A stretch of 52,540 nucleotides of DNA from Thiobacillus sp. (GTDB lineage: Bacteria > Pseudomonadota > Gammaproteobacteria > Burkholderiales > Thiobacillaceae): the NCBI GenBank assembly GCA_024709425.1, contig JANJWS010000024.1, positions 1 through 52,540 on the forward strand, read 5' to 3'. Shown here piece by piece: positions 38,328 through 49,975 of this stretch. Numbering within the stretch: position 1 is the stretch's first letter; every line of letters starts with the position of its first letter. The notes below the pieces were generated by a model. It did no database searches. It had not been told where the DNA came from and was given only the letters and a program-made list of their open reading frames with translations. The translations under genes were made by a program, and so were the position numbers.

Positions 38328-39389
38328 TCACCGCCTGCGCATGAAACTGACCACCAGGGTAATCACGGTCAGCGGCACGGCATAGCTCAGCATGATGCTG
38401 GAATACGCCGGCAACGCCTCGTGGCGCTGCGCGGCGAGGATGAGATAGGCGGTATAGGCTGCGTAATACGCCAGGAACACGCCCCCCTCCCAGCGCGCGA
38501 TCTCGCGCCCCGTCATCAGGATGGGCAGGCAGGCGAACGCAACGGCGAGCATCACCCACAGGTCGAAGTGGCGCGCAGCGTCGGGCACCGACAGTCCCCC
38601 GGCGGAAACGAGGCCGGCGGCGCCCAGCACGGCGAGCAGGTTGAACACGTTGCTGCCGATGACGTTGCCGACGGCGATGTCGCGCTGGCCGCGCAGGGCG
38701 GCGATGAGCGAGGTGGCGATTTCCGGCATGGAGGTGCCGACGGCGACAACGGTGAGGCCGATGACGAGGTCGCTCACCCCTAGCACGCGGGCAACCGCCA
38801 CCGCCGCGTCGACCAGCCAGCCGGCGCCGAGCACCAGCAGACCGAGCCCGCCCAGAACCAGCAGCACCTGCACGCTCCAGTGGCGGTCCCAGGCGGCGGC
38901 CGGAATTTCGCGGGCGTATTCATCCTTGGTCTCCGGCGAGGCGCGCCGCGACTGCACGACGAGAAAGGTCGTGTAGGCGAGTACCAGCACGGCCAGCAAC
39001 CCGGCCTCAATGCGGCCGATGGTGCCGTCGAGCGCCATCGCCACCACCACCAGCGACGCGCCGATCATTACCGGAACCTCCTGGCGGATGATCTGCTCGT
39101 GCACCAGGAGCGGCGCGATCAGCGCCGACAGGCCGAGGATCAGGAGCACGTTGGCGATATTGCTGCCGACGACGTTGCCGATAGCGAGATCGGATGAGCC
39201 GGCGAGCGCGGCACCGACCGATACCGCCATTTCCGGCGCGCTGGTGCCGAAGGCGACGACGGTGAGGCCCACCACAAGGGGCGAGATACCCCATGACACG
39301 GCGAGGCGCGACGCCCCGCGCACCAGGGCCTCGGCGCCCGTGATCAGCGCCACCAGCCCGAGTGCGAACAGCAGCGCCTGTGCCAGCAC
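38328..39389 (-). CDS. Calcium/sodium antiporter (CaCA family, YrbG-like)
   Basis: A 353-residue inner-membrane antiporter with about ten helices. The two inverted alpha repeats are plain: GNVVGSNIANVLLILGLSAL in the first half and GNVIGSNVFNLLAVLGAAGL in the second; paired TVVAFGTSAPEM and TVVAVGTSMPEI segments precede them. It exchanges Ca2+ or Na+ for another cation. It is convergent with the regulator and 4 bases downstream of metK in the same direction. Confidence 0.93.
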   Translation of the reverse strand: MLAQALLFALGLVALITGAEALVRGASRLAVSWGISPLVVGLTVVAFGTSAPEMAVSVGAALAGSSDLAIGNVVGSNIANVLLILGLSALIAPLLVHEQIIRQEVPVMIGASLVVVAMALDGTIGRIEAGLLAVLVLAYTTFLVVQSRRASPETKDEYAREIPAAAWDRHWSVQVLLVLGGLGLLVLGAGWLVDAAVAVARVLGVSDLVIGLTVVAVGTSMPEIATSLIAALRGQRDIAVGNVIGSNVFNLLAVLGAAGLVSAGGLSVPDAARHFDLWVMLAVAFACLPILMTGREIARWEGGVFLAYYAAYTAYLILAAQRHEALPAYSSIMLSYAVPLTVITLVVSFMRRR

Positions 39390-39393
39390 GGTC

Positions 39394-40560
<1,167 letters not shown>

Positions 40561-40576
40561 GACTGCTCCTGCTGTC

Positions 40577-40599
40577 CCGGTTACGAACTGCGTAACCGG
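40577..40599 (-). promoter_or_regulatory. Stem-loop in the metK leader
   Basis: CCGGTTACG and CGTAACCGG form a perfect 9-base stem with a 5-base loop, and flanking TGTC/GACA can add an outer stem on the minus strand. It lies between the possible SAM-sensing element and the metK ribosome binding site, where an expression platform would be. Confidence 0.6.
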
Positions 40600-40618
40600 C
40601 TCGGGGGACAAACGGAGC

Positions 40619-40681
40619 GGCGACGCTTTAGCTGTATTTGTATCCCGCCCGCAAGTTGTCTGGATTAACCCGGCGGCGCTT
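40619..40681 (-). ncRNA. Possible SAM-II-like riboswitch before metK
   Basis: On the minus strand the leader reads CCGCCGGGTTAATCC, then CTTGC, then GGGCGGGATACAAATACAGC followed by TAAAGCG. CCGCC can pair with GGCGG as P1. The part after P1 resembles the conserved SAM-II stretch GATAAATGTAGCTAAA, and the loop resembles its TTTAACC...TTGC. Spacing and the pseudoknot partner (GCG instead of GGG) do not fit perfectly. It may be a diverged SAM-II, a variant class or chance similarity. Confidence 0.42.
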
Positions 40682-40683
40682 GC

Positions 40684-40713
40684 ATTCTGCCCGGCTGCCG
40701 GCCCGGCCGTCAA
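40684..40713 (-). promoter_or_regulatory. Probable metK promoter
   Basis: On the minus strand TTGACG (40713-40708) and CAGAAT (40689-40684) are separated by 18 bases. The start would be near 40677, at the 5' end of the possible SAM-sensing leader. Confidence 0.5.
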
Positions 40714-40722
40714 TCCCGCACG

Positions 40723-41592
40723 ATGTTCCTCCTGAAGTTGCTCGCCCGCCTGCCCCTACCGGTGATGCACGGGCTTGGCGTCCTGCTGGGCTGGCTCATC
40801 TACTGGGCGCCCGGGCGCCATTCCGGGCGCATGCGCAACAATCTCCTTGCCGCCAACCTCGCGGAATCGGGCCGCGCGCAACGACGGCTATTGCGGCGCA
40901 CCATCGGTGAAGCAGGCAAGGCGGTGACCGAACTGCTGCCGGTGTGGCTGCGCCCTTACGCGAAGGTGCTGAAATTCGTGCGCGGCACCACCGGCTGGGA
41001 CGCGATCGACGCCGCGCTGGCCGCGGGCAAGGGCGTGATCCTGCTGTCGCCACACATCGGCTGCTTCGAAATGATCAGCCTGTATGCCGCCTCGCGCCAC
41101 CCCTTCACCGCGATGTACAAGCCGCCGCGCAAAGCCTTTCTCGACCGACTGATGCTCACCGGCCGCCAGCGCGGCCAGGCGCATCTGGTGCCGACCGATC
41201 TCTCCGGCGTGCGCGCGCAGCTGGCGGCGCTGCGCCGCGGCGAGGCGATCGGCATCCTGCCCGACCAGGTGGCGACCGGCGGCGACGGTGCGTGGGCGCC
41301 GTTTTTCGGCCGTGCCGCCTATACGCCGACGCTCGCCGCGAGCCTGCAACGCAAGACCGGCGCCCCAGCCTTCTTCGTCGCGGCCGAGCGGCTGCCATGG
41401 GGGCGGGGCTATCACCTGCACGTGCTGCCGCTGGGTGACACGCTGCCGGCCGATAAGGCCGCCGCCGCCACGCGGATCAACGAGGCCGTGGAAGCGATCG
41501 TGCGCCGCTTCCCCACGCAGTACCTGTGGAGCTACAACCGCTACAAGCGGCCGGGCGGCGCGCCCGATCCCGACACGCTGCCGCCGGCATGA
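40723..41592 (+). CDS. LpxL/LpxM-family lipid A acyltransferase (first copy)
   Basis: A 289-residue inner-membrane acyltransferase that adds a secondary acyl chain to lipid A. The catalytic motif H-x4-E is HIGCFE (about residue 111), followed by [11 protein letters not shown] and the substrate block [22 protein letters not shown] near the C-terminus is typical. It overlaps a second homologue by 4 bases (ATGA). Confidence 0.93.
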   Translation: MFLLKLLARLPLPVMHGLGVLLGWLIYWAPGRHSGRMRNNLLAANLAESGRAQRRLLRRTIGEAGKAVTELLPVWLRPYAKVLKFVRGTTGWDAIDAALAAGKGVILLSPHIGCFEMISLYAASRHPFTAMYKPPRKAFLDRLMLTGRQRGQAHLVPTDLSGVRAQLAALRRGEAIGILPDQVATGGDGAWAPFFGRAAYTPTLAASLQRKTGAPAFFVAAERLPWGRGYHLHVLPLGDTLPADKAAAATRINEAVEAIVRRFPTQYLWSYNRYKRPGGAPDPDTLPPA

Positions 41593-42503
41593 AATCCGCC
41601 GGCGCTGCCCTTTATCGCCCCGCGCTGTGGCCGGTGTGGCTCGGCGTCGGCTTCCTGTGGCTGCTGCACTGGCTGCCTTTCCCGCTGCAGGCGGCGCTGG
41701 GCAACGCCGCCGGCTGGCTGATGGCGCTGCGTCCCGGCCGGCGCCGGCGCATCGCCGAGACCAACCTCGCGCTGTGTTTTCCCGACGTGCCCGCTGCGAC
41801 CCGGCGCCGCTGGCTGCGACAGAACTATCAGGCGTCGATGCGCGCCGCGCTGGAATACGGCGTGCTGTGGTTCGCATCCGCCGCACGGGTGCGCCGCATC
41901 GTGCGCATCGACAATCCGGAGGCCGCGCTCGGCGACGGCGTGCGGCCGGTGATCTGGCTCGCGCCGCACTTTCTCGGCCTGGACATGGGCGGCGTGCGCC
42001 TGACGATGGACTATCGCATGGCGTCGATGTACGCGCCGGCCAAGGACCCCGTCACCGACCGCTACGTGCGCCACGGCCGCACGCGCTTCGCCGACATCGT
42101 GCTGATTCCGCGCCATGAGGGGATCAAGGCAACGCTCGACGCGATCCGTTCGATGCGGCCGTTCTACTACCTGCCCGACCAGGACCACGGCCGCCGCAAC
42201 GCCGTGTTCGTGCCCTTCTTCGGCATCCCCACCGCAACCGTGTCGGCGCTGCCGCGCCTGGCCAAGCTGACCGGCGCGCAGGTGGTGCCGGTCATCACCC
42301 GGCAGCTGCCTTGGGGGCGCGGCTACGCGGTGCGCTTCTACCCGCCGTGGGACGACTATCCGGGCGGCGACCTCGAAACCGACGTCGCGCGCATGAATGC
42401 CTTCATCGAGGCACGCATCCGTGAAATGCCGGCGCAGTACCTGTGGCTGCACCGCCGCTTCAAGACCCGCCCGGCGGGCGAACCGCGTCTGTATGACGTC
42501 TGA
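41589..42503 (+). CDS. LpxL/LpxM-family lipid A acyltransferase (second copy)
   Basis: A 304-residue homologue of the preceding protein with an N-terminal membrane segment (LWPVWLGVGFLWLLHWLPF), the H-x4-D motif PHFLGLD, the block YYLPDQDHGRRNAVFVPFFG and the C-terminal YLWLHRRFKTRP. The two enzymes probably add two different secondary chains. It starts at the ATG overlapping the first copy's stop, and its last 11 bases overlap the GNAT gene. Confidence 0.93.
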   Translation: MKSAGAALYRPALWPVWLGVGFLWLLHWLPFPLQAALGNAAGWLMALRPGRRRRIAETNLALCFPDVPAATRRRWLRQNYQASMRAALEYGVLWFASAARVRRIVRIDNPEAALGDGVRPVIWLAPHFLGLDMGGVRLTMDYRMASMYAPAKDPVTDRYVRHGRTRFADIVLIPRHEGIKATLDAIRSMRPFYYLPDQDHGRRNAVFVPFFGIPTATVSALPRLAKLTGAQVVPVITRQLPWGRGYAVRFYPPWDDYPGGDLETDVARMNAFIEARIREMPAQYLWLHRRFKTRPAGEPRLYDV

Positions 42504-42999
42504 GCCGCGCACGCCGATCCGGCCGCTGGGCGCCGCCGACGTTGACGCGGTCGCCACGCTGGCGCGCACGGTGTGGCAGGCGACCTACCCGGCGCTGATT
42601 TCGCAGGCGCAGATCGACGCCATGCTGGCCGACCGCTACGCGCCCGCGCGCATGCGCGCGCAGCTCGACGATCCCGCGCATGCCTGGCGCGTGGCGTGGC
42701 AGGATGACACCCCGGTCGGCTTCGCCCATGCGTATCGGGATGATGAAAACTGCAAGCTCGACAAGCTCTACGTCGATCCGGCGCAGCAGCGCCGTGGTCT
42801 CGGCGCAGCGCTCCTCGCAGAGATCGAGCGCTGGGCGCGCGCGCACGGCGCCGCGCGCGTGCGCCTGCAGGTCAACCGCGGCAACGCCGCGGCGCTGCGC
42901 GCCTATGCACGCTATGGTTTCACCATCGTCGAATCGCGCGTGTTCGACATCGGCGACAGCTTCGTCATGGACGACCACGTGATGGAGAAGCCACTGTGA
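42493..42999 (+). CDS. GNAT-family N-acetyltransferase
   Basis: A 168-residue acetyl-CoA-dependent N-acetyltransferase. [21 protein letters not shown] is the acetyl-CoA loop (motif A, QRRGLGA), and [16 protein letters not shown] is motif B. The substrate is unknown. The ATG at 42493 overlaps the acyltransferase gene by 11 bases, so it is probably read with it. Confidence 0.9.
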   Translation: MTSEPRTPIRPLGAADVDAVATLARTVWQATYPALISQAQIDAMLADRYAPARMRAQLDDPAHAWRVAWQDDTPVGFAHAYRDDENCKLDKLYVDPAQQRRGLGAALLAEIERWARAHGAARVRLQVNRGNAAALRAYARYGFTIVESRVFDIGDSFVMDDHVMEKPL

Positions 43000-43051
43000 C
43001 GGGCGGCTCCGCTATCGCAGCGCCGCGTGCAGCGCTACACTTGCTGGCACG

Positions 43052-43885
43052 ATGAAACTGCGCTTCACGAAAATGCACGGCCTGGGCAACGACTTCGTCG
43101 TGTTCGACGGCGTCACGCAGGCGGTCGCGCTCACGCCCGAGCAATGCCGCCGCATCGCCGACCGCCACTTCGGCATCGGCTGCGACCAGATCCTGCTGGT
43201 GGAGCCGGCCACCCGCGCCGACGCCGATTTCCGCTACCGCATCTTCAATGCCGACGGCGGCGAGGTCGAGCAGTGCGGCAACGGCGCGCGGTGCTTCGTG
43301 CGCTTCGTGCACGACAAGGGGCTCACCGCCGGGACGGCGATCCGTGTCGAGACCGCTTCCGGCATCATCGAACCGCAATTGCTCGCTAACGGTCTGGTGA
43401 AGGTGAACATGGGCGCGCCGCGCTTCGCCCCGGCGGAAATTCCCTTCGTCGCCGATGCCGAGGCGCCGACCTATCCGCTGCAGGTGGGCCAGCACACGCT
43501 CCACGTCGCGGTGCTGTCGATGGGCAACCCGCACGCGGTGCTGCGGGTGAACGATCTCGACAGTGCGCCGGTCGACGTGCTCGGCGCGGCGATCGAGTCG
43601 CATCGCCGCTTTCCGCAACGCGTCAACGCCGGCTTCATGCAGGTGCTCACGCCGCACGACATTCGCCTGCGCGTCTACGAGCGCGGTGCCGGCGAGACGC
43701 TCGCATGCGGCACCGGCGCCTGCGCCGCCGCGGTCGCGGGCATCCGCCAGGACGGGCTGAAAAGCCCGGTCAGCGTGCACACCCGCGGCGGCGACCTCGT
43801 CATCGAATGGGCCGGCCCCGGCCAGCCGGTCTGGATGACGGGACCGGCCGTCACCGTATTTGAAGGAGAAATCGAACTCTCATGA
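43052..43885 (+). CDS. dapF: Diaminopimelate epimerase
   Basis: Interconverts LL- and meso-diaminopimelate for lysine and peptidoglycan synthesis. It is 277 residues. The two catalytic cysteines are in CGNGARC and ACGTGACA; the N-terminal [13 protein letters not shown] is conserved. It is the first gene of the dapF-DUF484-xerC cluster and overlaps the next gene by 4 bases (ATGA). Confidence 0.98.
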   Translation: MKLRFTKMHGLGNDFVVFDGVTQAVALTPEQCRRIADRHFGIGCDQILLVEPATRADADFRYRIFNADGGEVEQCGNGARCFVRFVHDKGLTAGTAIRVETASGIIEPQLLANGLVKVNMGAPRFAPAEIPFVADAEAPTYPLQVGQHTLHVAVLSMGNPHAVLRVNDLDSAPVDVLGAAIESHRRFPQRVNAGFMQVLTPHDIRLRVYERGAGETLACGTGACAAAVAGIRQDGLKSPVSVHTRGGDLVIEWAGPGQPVWMTGPAVTVFEGEIELS

Positions 43886-44556
43886 ACGACGCCAGCACCC
43901 TGCAACCCGAACTCATCGCGGATTACCTCACGCGGTATCCGAATTTCTTCAACGACTTTCCCACCCTGCTGGCGGACCTGCATATCCCGCACCCGCACGG
44001 CACCCATGCGGTATCGATGGGCGAACGCCAGCTGATCGCGCTGCGCGACAAGGTGCGCATGCTGGAAGGCAAGCTTTCCGAACTGATCCAGTTCGGCGAG
44101 GAAAACGACGGCATTTCCGAGAAGCTGCACGCCATGAGTCTGGCGATGGTGACCGCCACCCAGCCCCAGGACATCGTCGCCGCGCTCGCCATCCACCTGC
44201 GGGACGGGTTCGCGGTGCCGCACCATGTGCTGCGCGCCTGGACGCTCACCGGCGAGCCGATGCCCGGCCTCGACGCGCCGGTGTCCGCGGCGGCGCGCGA
44301 TGCCGTGGCCGCGCTGCAACATCCGGTGTGCGGCGCGCTGGCGATCCCCGAGGCGAGCGACTGGTTCGGCGAAATCGCGCCGCACCTGCGCGCCTTCGCC
44401 ACCATTCCCCTGCGCCCCGCGCCGGGGGCTGCGCCGCTCGGCGTGCTGGTACTGGCGTCCGAGGAAGCCAAGCGCTTCTATCCGGGCATGGGCACGCTCT
44501 ATCTCGACCGCCTGAGCCAGCTGGTCGGTGCTGCGCTGGTGCGGCTGCAGGGGTGA
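43882..44556 (+). CDS. DUF484 family protein
   Basis: A 224-residue protein with the family signature at the start ([23 protein letters not shown]) followed by a short coiled coil ([15 protein letters not shown]) and a GAF-like C-terminal domain. Its function is unknown, but the location between dapF and xerC is widely conserved. It overlaps dapF (ATGA) and xerC (GTGA). Confidence 0.94.
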   Translation: MNDASTLQPELIADYLTRYPNFFNDFPTLLADLHIPHPHGTHAVSMGERQLIALRDKVRMLEGKLSELIQFGEENDGISEKLHAMSLAMVTATQPQDIVAALAIHLRDGFAVPHHVLRAWTLTGEPMPGLDAPVSAAARDAVAALQHPVCGALAIPEASDWFGEIAPHLRAFATIPLRPAPGAAPLGVLVLASEEAKRFYPGMGTLYLDRLSQLVGAALVRLQG

Positions 44557-45506
44557 GCCCGCAAGACAGTCCGCACTCCGACCCGCGCCCGCAAGCGGGG
44601 GCGGGGGCCGACGTCGAGCCCACCCCGATCAACCGCTATTTGCGGCACCTCGCCGCCGAGCGGCGATTGTCTCCACACACCGTCGCCAACTACCGGCGCG
44701 ACCTCGAAACGCTGGTGCAGTTTACCGAGGGCCGGCCGCTCGACGCACTGGCCAGCACCGACCTGCGCCGTGCCATCGTTGGCCTGCGCGCGCAGGGCCT
44801 GGCCGCGACCAGTGTGGCGCGCCACCTGTCGAGCTGGCGGGGGTTCTATACGTACGCCTGCCGCCGCCTCGGCTTCACCGCAAATCCCTGCGTTGGGCTG
44901 CGCCCGCCCAAGGCTCCCAAGCAGCTCCCGCAGCCGCTTTCACCCGATGCCTGCGCGCAGTTGCTCGATACCCGCGGAGCCGATCCGGACGCTCCGGCGC
45001 TGCACGCGCGCGACCGTGCGATGTTCGAGCTGCTGTATTCCTCCGGCCTGCGTCTGGCCGAGCTGGCGGGCCTCGACCTCGCCGACGTCGACCTCGCCAG
45101 CGGCGAGGCGCAGGTCACCGGCAAGGGACGCAAGACGCGTGTCGTCCCGGTCGGCCGTCAGGCACTCGCCGCGCTGCAAGCCTGGCTGCCACTGCGCGCC
45201 GCGCTGGCGCGCGACACCCCGGCGCTGTTCGTCAGCCAGCGCGGTGCGCGCCTGGGCCCGCGCAGCGTGCAGCTGCGCCTGGAACGCTGGGCGCAGCAGG
45301 CGGGGCTCACCCAGCACGTCCATCCGCACCTGCTGCGCCATGCCTTCGCCACCCATGTCCTGCAATCCTCGGGCGATTTGCGCGCAGTGCAGGACATGCT
45401 CGGCCACGCCAGCATCAGCACCACCCAGGTGTATACCCACCTCGACTGGCAGCACCTCGCAAAAATTTATGACCAGGCGCATCCGCGCGCGCGTCGGAAA
45501 TCCTGA
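44553..45506 (+). CDS. xerC: Tyrosine recombinase XerC
   Basis: A 317-residue site-specific recombinase that resolves chromosome dimers at dif together with XerD. The N-terminal SAM-like domain (INRYLRHLAAERRLSPHTVANYRRDL) is followed by the catalytic domain with Arg (SGLRLAELAGLD), HLLRHAFATH, LGHASISTTQVYTHLD (nucleophilic Tyr). I chose the GTG at 44553, which overlaps the DUF484 stop by 4 bases; it gives about 20 extra polar residues before the fold. A single gene in the conserved cluster points to XerC, not an integrase. Confidence 0.96.
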   Translation: MSPQDSPHSDPRPQAGAGADVEPTPINRYLRHLAAERRLSPHTVANYRRDLETLVQFTEGRPLDALASTDLRRAIVGLRAQGLAATSVARHLSSWRGFYTYACRRLGFTANPCVGLRPPKAPKQLPQPLSPDACAQLLDTRGADPDAPALHARDRAMFELLYSSGLRLAELAGLDLADVDLASGEAQVTGKGRKTRVVPVGRQALAALQAWLPLRAALARDTPALFVSQRGARLGPRSVQLRLERWAQQAGLTQHVHPHLLRHAFATHVLQSSGDLRAVQDMLGHASISTTQVYTHLDWQHLAKIYDQAHPRARRKS

Positions 45507-45606
45507 CCGCGCCACGCGGGATCACGCGGATGTGAGCGCATGCACCCGCTGAAACGCCGTATTTTCGCCCTATAAAGGATTGGCGAACACGGACGATTCC
45601 TCGCGT

Positions 45607-48420
45607 ATGCGCCCGATTCGATCCACGCCCGGCCTTCCCCTGTTGGGCCTCCCGCCGCGCAGCCGTCTCGGCATCCACGCCCGCGTCGTCGGCACTCTCC
45701 TGTTGGTGCTCGCCATCACCTTCGCCGCCGCCACACAACTGGCCTTGCACAGCACACGCAACAGCGCGACCGCTTCCCTCGGCGAGGAAGCCGCGGCACA
45801 GACGGTCGTCCTGTCCGAACTCGCGATCGCCGGCCATGCACAGGGCGACTATCGCGGACTGGAAGCCCATGTGCGCGCCATGGTCCGGGAACGGCACCTC
45901 GCCCACGTCAGCTACGCGGCGGCGGACGGCTACACGCTGCAACAACGCGCGACTGCGGCCAGCGCCGAACGCCCCGAATGGTTCGCCCGCCTCGCCGGCC
46001 TGTCGCGGCCCCCGGTGCCACACACAGTCACGGCAAACGGCGTGCGTTATGGCACGCTCATCGTGCAACCGTCGGCCCATGCCTACGAGGACCTGCTCTG
46101 GCAGTTGGGCGAGCGCCTCACGCTGCTGCTCGGCGGCGCTCTGGCGATCCTCGTGCTGCTGTTGCATCGGCTGCTGAAGAAGGATCTCGGCGGGCTGCGT
46201 CAGTTGCGCGCCGCCGCGCGCCGCATCGAATCCGGCGATTACGCCGCGCGCATTGACCTGCCACCCGGCAGCCCGCCGGAACTGGGCGAAACCGCCCATG
46301 CCTTCAACCACATGGGGGCTGCCGTGGCGGATCTGCTCGGCTCGCTGGGCGAGCAGCAGAAAGCGCTCGACAGCGCCGCCTGCGTGACCGTTTGCGACCT
46401 CGACGGCACCATCACCCATGTCAACGACCAGTTCTGCATCCTGAGCGGCTATACCCACGACGAGCTCATCGGACAACCTTACCGCATCGTCGATTCGGCG
46501 CATCACGACGCGGCGTTTTACGACGAACTGTGGCAAACGGTCGCCGCCGGTCGCATCTGGCGCGGCGAGCTGTGCAACCGCGGTCGCGACGGCCGGCTGT
46601 TCTGGACCGCCACCACCATCGTCCCGCTGCGCGATGCAACCGGCGTACCGCACAAGTATCTGACGATCCGCTTCGACATCACGCAGCGCAAGACGGACGA
46701 AGCCGCCATTCGCGAGGAGAAGGCGCGCTGGCAGATCACCCTGCAGTCGATCAACGATGCGGTGATCGTCACCAACCTGCGCAACCAGGTGGTATATCTC
46801 AATCCGTCCGCCGAGGCCCTGCTCGGCATCGCGCACGAAGACGCGGTCGCAGTCCCGCTGAAGAACCTGGCGCGCATCGAAGGTGCGGGCGAGGACGGAC
46901 AGGCGTGCTTCCTGTCGTCAACCCCACCCACACAGGGCCGAACCGGCTCGGCCCGACTGCACACCGCCTCGGGTAACGCGCTCGACATCAGCTACAGCTG
47001 CGCACCGCTCACCGGCGAGGGTGGCAACGGGGCCGTCTACGTGCTGCGTGACGAAACCGAGCGCAAGAAGCTGCTCGACGACCTGCGCGAAATGGCCTTC
47101 CACGACACCCTCACCGAACTGCCGAATCGCCGTGCGGTGGAGGGGCGGCTGGCGCGCGCGCTGCGCACCGCCAACGACGAAGCCCGCCAGCACGCGTTCT
47201 GCTATATCGACCTCGACCACTTCAAGCTCGTCAACGACACCTGCGGTCACGCCATCGGTGATGCGCTTCTCGCCGACATCGCGCAGACGATGCGGGCGGC
47301 GCTGCCCGCGCAGGCCTACCTCGGTCGCCTCGGCGGCGACGAATTCGGCCTCATTCTGTTCGACACTCCGCCCGACGAATCCGTGCGCATCTGTCGCCAG
47401 CTGGTACAGCGCATCCGCGACTTCCGCTTCGAGCACAAGGGCCGGCGCTTCACCCTGGGCGCGTGCGCCGGCGTCGCGCCCATCACCCCCGCCGCGACAA
47501 CCGCCGGCGAACTCATGGTGCAGGCCGACATGGCGTGCTATCGCGCCAAGTCGGAAGGCAGCGGGCGCGTGCTGCTGTACGAGGCGGACGAAGTCGGCTT
47601 CCGCCGCCTGGAAGCGGAGATGGGCTGGGCGGCCGACTTCGCGCAGGCGCTCGAAGCCAACCAGTTCCTGCCTTACCGCCAGCTCATCCAGCCGGCGCGT
47701 CCCGGCGCCCAGCCGCATTACGAGGTGCTGATCCGCTGGCAGCGCAACGGCACCGTGGAAGGCCCGGCCAAGCTGCTGCCCGCGCTGGAGCGCTACGGCC
47801 AGGCGCCGACGCTCGACCGCTGGATGCTCGAAGCAGTGATCGCGCACCTCGCCGCGCATCCGGACGACGAGGCGGTCTATTTCATCAACCTGTCCGGCAA
47901 GACCGTCGCCGACGAGACCTTCCTCGGCACCGTCTGCCATCTGCTCGACCATTACGGCGTGGCCGGCGAGCGGCTCGGTTTCGAGGTCACCGAAACCGCC
48001 GCCGTCGTCAACCTCACTGACGCGCAGCGACTGATCGAAGGCCTGCGCCAGCGCGGCTGCCGCTTTGCGCTCGACGACTTCGGCCGCGACGCCTCGTCGT
48101 TCTTCTATCTCAAGCACCTGCCCGCCGACTTCCTCAAGATCGACGGTGCCTTCGTGCGCGGCATGCTCGACGACAATCGTGACCAGGCCATCGTGCGCTC
48201 GATCGCCAAGCTGGCCTCGGACTTCGGCATGCACTCGATCGCCGAGCAGGTGGAAAACGCCGCAATGGCAGACCTGCTCATGGACATGGGGGTGGACTAC
48301 CTGCAGGGTTATCACGTCCACCGTCCCGAAGCCTTCCCGCACTGGGAACCGGTGCGGGTGTCGGCCGGCAGCCGCCCCGGTGACGGACCGCGGCCGCCGT
48401 TGCTGACGCGGGTCAAGTAG
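45607..48420 (+). CDS. Membrane-anchored PAS-GGDEF-EAL cyclic-di-GMP protein
   Basis: A 937-residue inner-membrane protein with two helices (VVGTLLLVLAITFAAATQLAL and LTLLLGGALAILVLLLH) enclosing a periplasmic sensor of about 130 residues, then a HAMP-like segment, PAS domains (LSGYTHDELIG; NDAVIVTNLRNQVVYLNPSAEAL), GGDEF and EAL. The GGDEF motif is intact (RLGGDEFG). The EAL signature is altered to EVL (YEVLIRW) and the DDFG block is DDFGRDASSF, but most acidic residues and Lys (FLKIDGAF) remain, so hydrolase activity is possible. I chose the ATG at 45607: TATAAA at 45571-45576 would place the start downstream of the alternative TTG at 45580. Confidence 0.93.
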   Translation: MRPIRSTPGLPLLGLPPRSRLGIHARVVGTLLLVLAITFAAATQLALHSTRNSATASLGEEAAAQTVVLSELAIAGHAQGDYRGLEAHVRAMVRERHLAHVSYAAADGYTLQQRATAASAERPEWFARLAGLSRPPVPHTVTANGVRYGTLIVQPSAHAYEDLLWQLGERLTLLLGGALAILVLLLHRLLKKDLGGLRQLRAAARRIESGDYAARIDLPPGSPPELGETAHAFNHMGAAVADLLGSLGEQQKALDSAACVTVCDLDGTITHVNDQFCILSGYTHDELIGQPYRIVDSAHHDAAFYDELWQTVAAGRIWRGELCNRGRDGRLFWTATTIVPLRDATGVPHKYLTIRFDITQRKTDEAAIREEKARWQITLQSINDAVIVTNLRNQVVYLNPSAEALLGIAHEDAVAVPLKNLARIEGAGEDGQACFLSSTPPTQGRTGSARLHTASGNALDISYSCAPLTGEGGNGAVYVLRDETERKKLLDDLREMAFHDTLTELPNRRAVEGRLARALRTANDEARQHAFCYIDLDHFKLVNDTCGHAIGDALLADIAQTMRAALPAQAYLGRLGGDEFGLILFDTPPDESVRICRQLVQRIRDFRFEHKGRRFTLGACAGVAPITPAATTAGELMVQADMACYRAKSEGSGRVLLYEADEVGFRRLEAEMGWAADFAQALEANQFLPYRQLIQPARPGAQPHYEVLIRWQRNGTVEGPAKLLPALERYGQAPTLDRWMLEAVIAHLAAHPDDEAVYFINLSGKTVADETFLGTVCHLLDHYGVAGERLGFEVTETAAVVNLTDAQRLIEGLRQRGCRFALDDFGRDASSFFYLKHLPADFLKIDGAFVRGMLDDNRDQAIVRSIAKLASDFGMHSIAEQVENAAMADLLMDMGVDYLQGYHVHRPEAFPHWEPVRVSAGSRPGDGPRPPLLTRVK

Positions 48421-48489
48421 GCCCGCGTACCGGCACCCGCACCAAATCTCCCAAAGAGAACCGGGAACCGGTCAGGGGCGTCCGGCAAC

Positions 48490-48503
48490 GCCTGCTAGCA
48501 GGC
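48490..48503. other. Palindrome between convergent genes
   Basis: GCCTGCTAGCAGGC is a perfect 14-base palindrome between the GGDEF-EAL gene and the convergent ppk2 gene. It could form a small hairpin (5-base stem, CTAG loop), but no U tract follows. Confidence 0.4.
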
Positions 48504-48517
48504 AAACGCGGCCGCGC

Positions 48518-49323
<806 letters not shown>

Positions 49324-49327
<4 letters not shown>

Positions 49328-49875
49328 GGCGCTTCCTTGGCGGGCGTCAAACGCATCCACCTGCCGAGCGCAGAATGGATTTCCTCCAGGGTGAGATGGC
49401 GCATCAAGCTACGGTTGCCGGGCGCCAGCTGGTTCCAGGCGCAGCGCATGCCACGCAGTTCGGGTTGATCCGGGTCGCGCAGGCCGAATTCGGTGATGTA
49501 GTAAAGAAAGGACGCGCCGTCATCAAAACCCCACGCGAGCACATCCGACGCTGCCGCGGCAGCGATGGGACTGACGCTGCGCGTCACCCGCAGCACTTCG
49601 AAACGGCCCGTCCGCAGGGTCTGTGTTTCAGTGCCGACGCTATCAAGCTCAATGACGCAGAAGGGATCGTGCTCCTGCACCGAATTGGCCGGCACCACCT
49701 CGCCATATTGCAGACGCACGGTGGCGGCGCCGGCGGGAATGGCCAGCGGCCGGAACAACTGAGCCGTCCAGCGGCTGCCATAGCCGTAATAGGGTGACGA
49801 CGGATCGTGTACCGCCGAACTGGCGCATCCCCCCAAGAACACTGCCAGGACGCCCGCGCCCATCCATGCCCGCAT
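49324..49875 (-). CDS. Putative lipoprotein, unknown function
   Basis: A 183-residue protein with a lipoprotein signal (MRAWMGAGVLAVFLGGC; the lipobox Cys is residue 17) and a mature part without recognised motifs. YYGYGSRW follows the signal and there is an FCVIELDSVGTETQTLRTGRFEV stretch consistent with beta structure. I do not recognise it. I started at the ATG of the lipoprotein signal; the frame continues upstream to 49992. It is cotranscribed with ppk2 by overlap. Confidence 0.75.
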
Positions 49876-49975
49876 GCTCGCCTCCACGTTCCGTGCATCC
49901 GGAAGATTATCGCAAATGCCGGCTTCGGCCCAGCGAGGCGTAAACTGTCGCCTGTCACGACCCCGGAGTTCAGCA

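Noticed and set aside
44553..45506. Mobile-element integrase
   Set aside because: It is the third gene in the conserved dapF-DUF484-xerC cluster with XerC motifs and no attachment site beside it.
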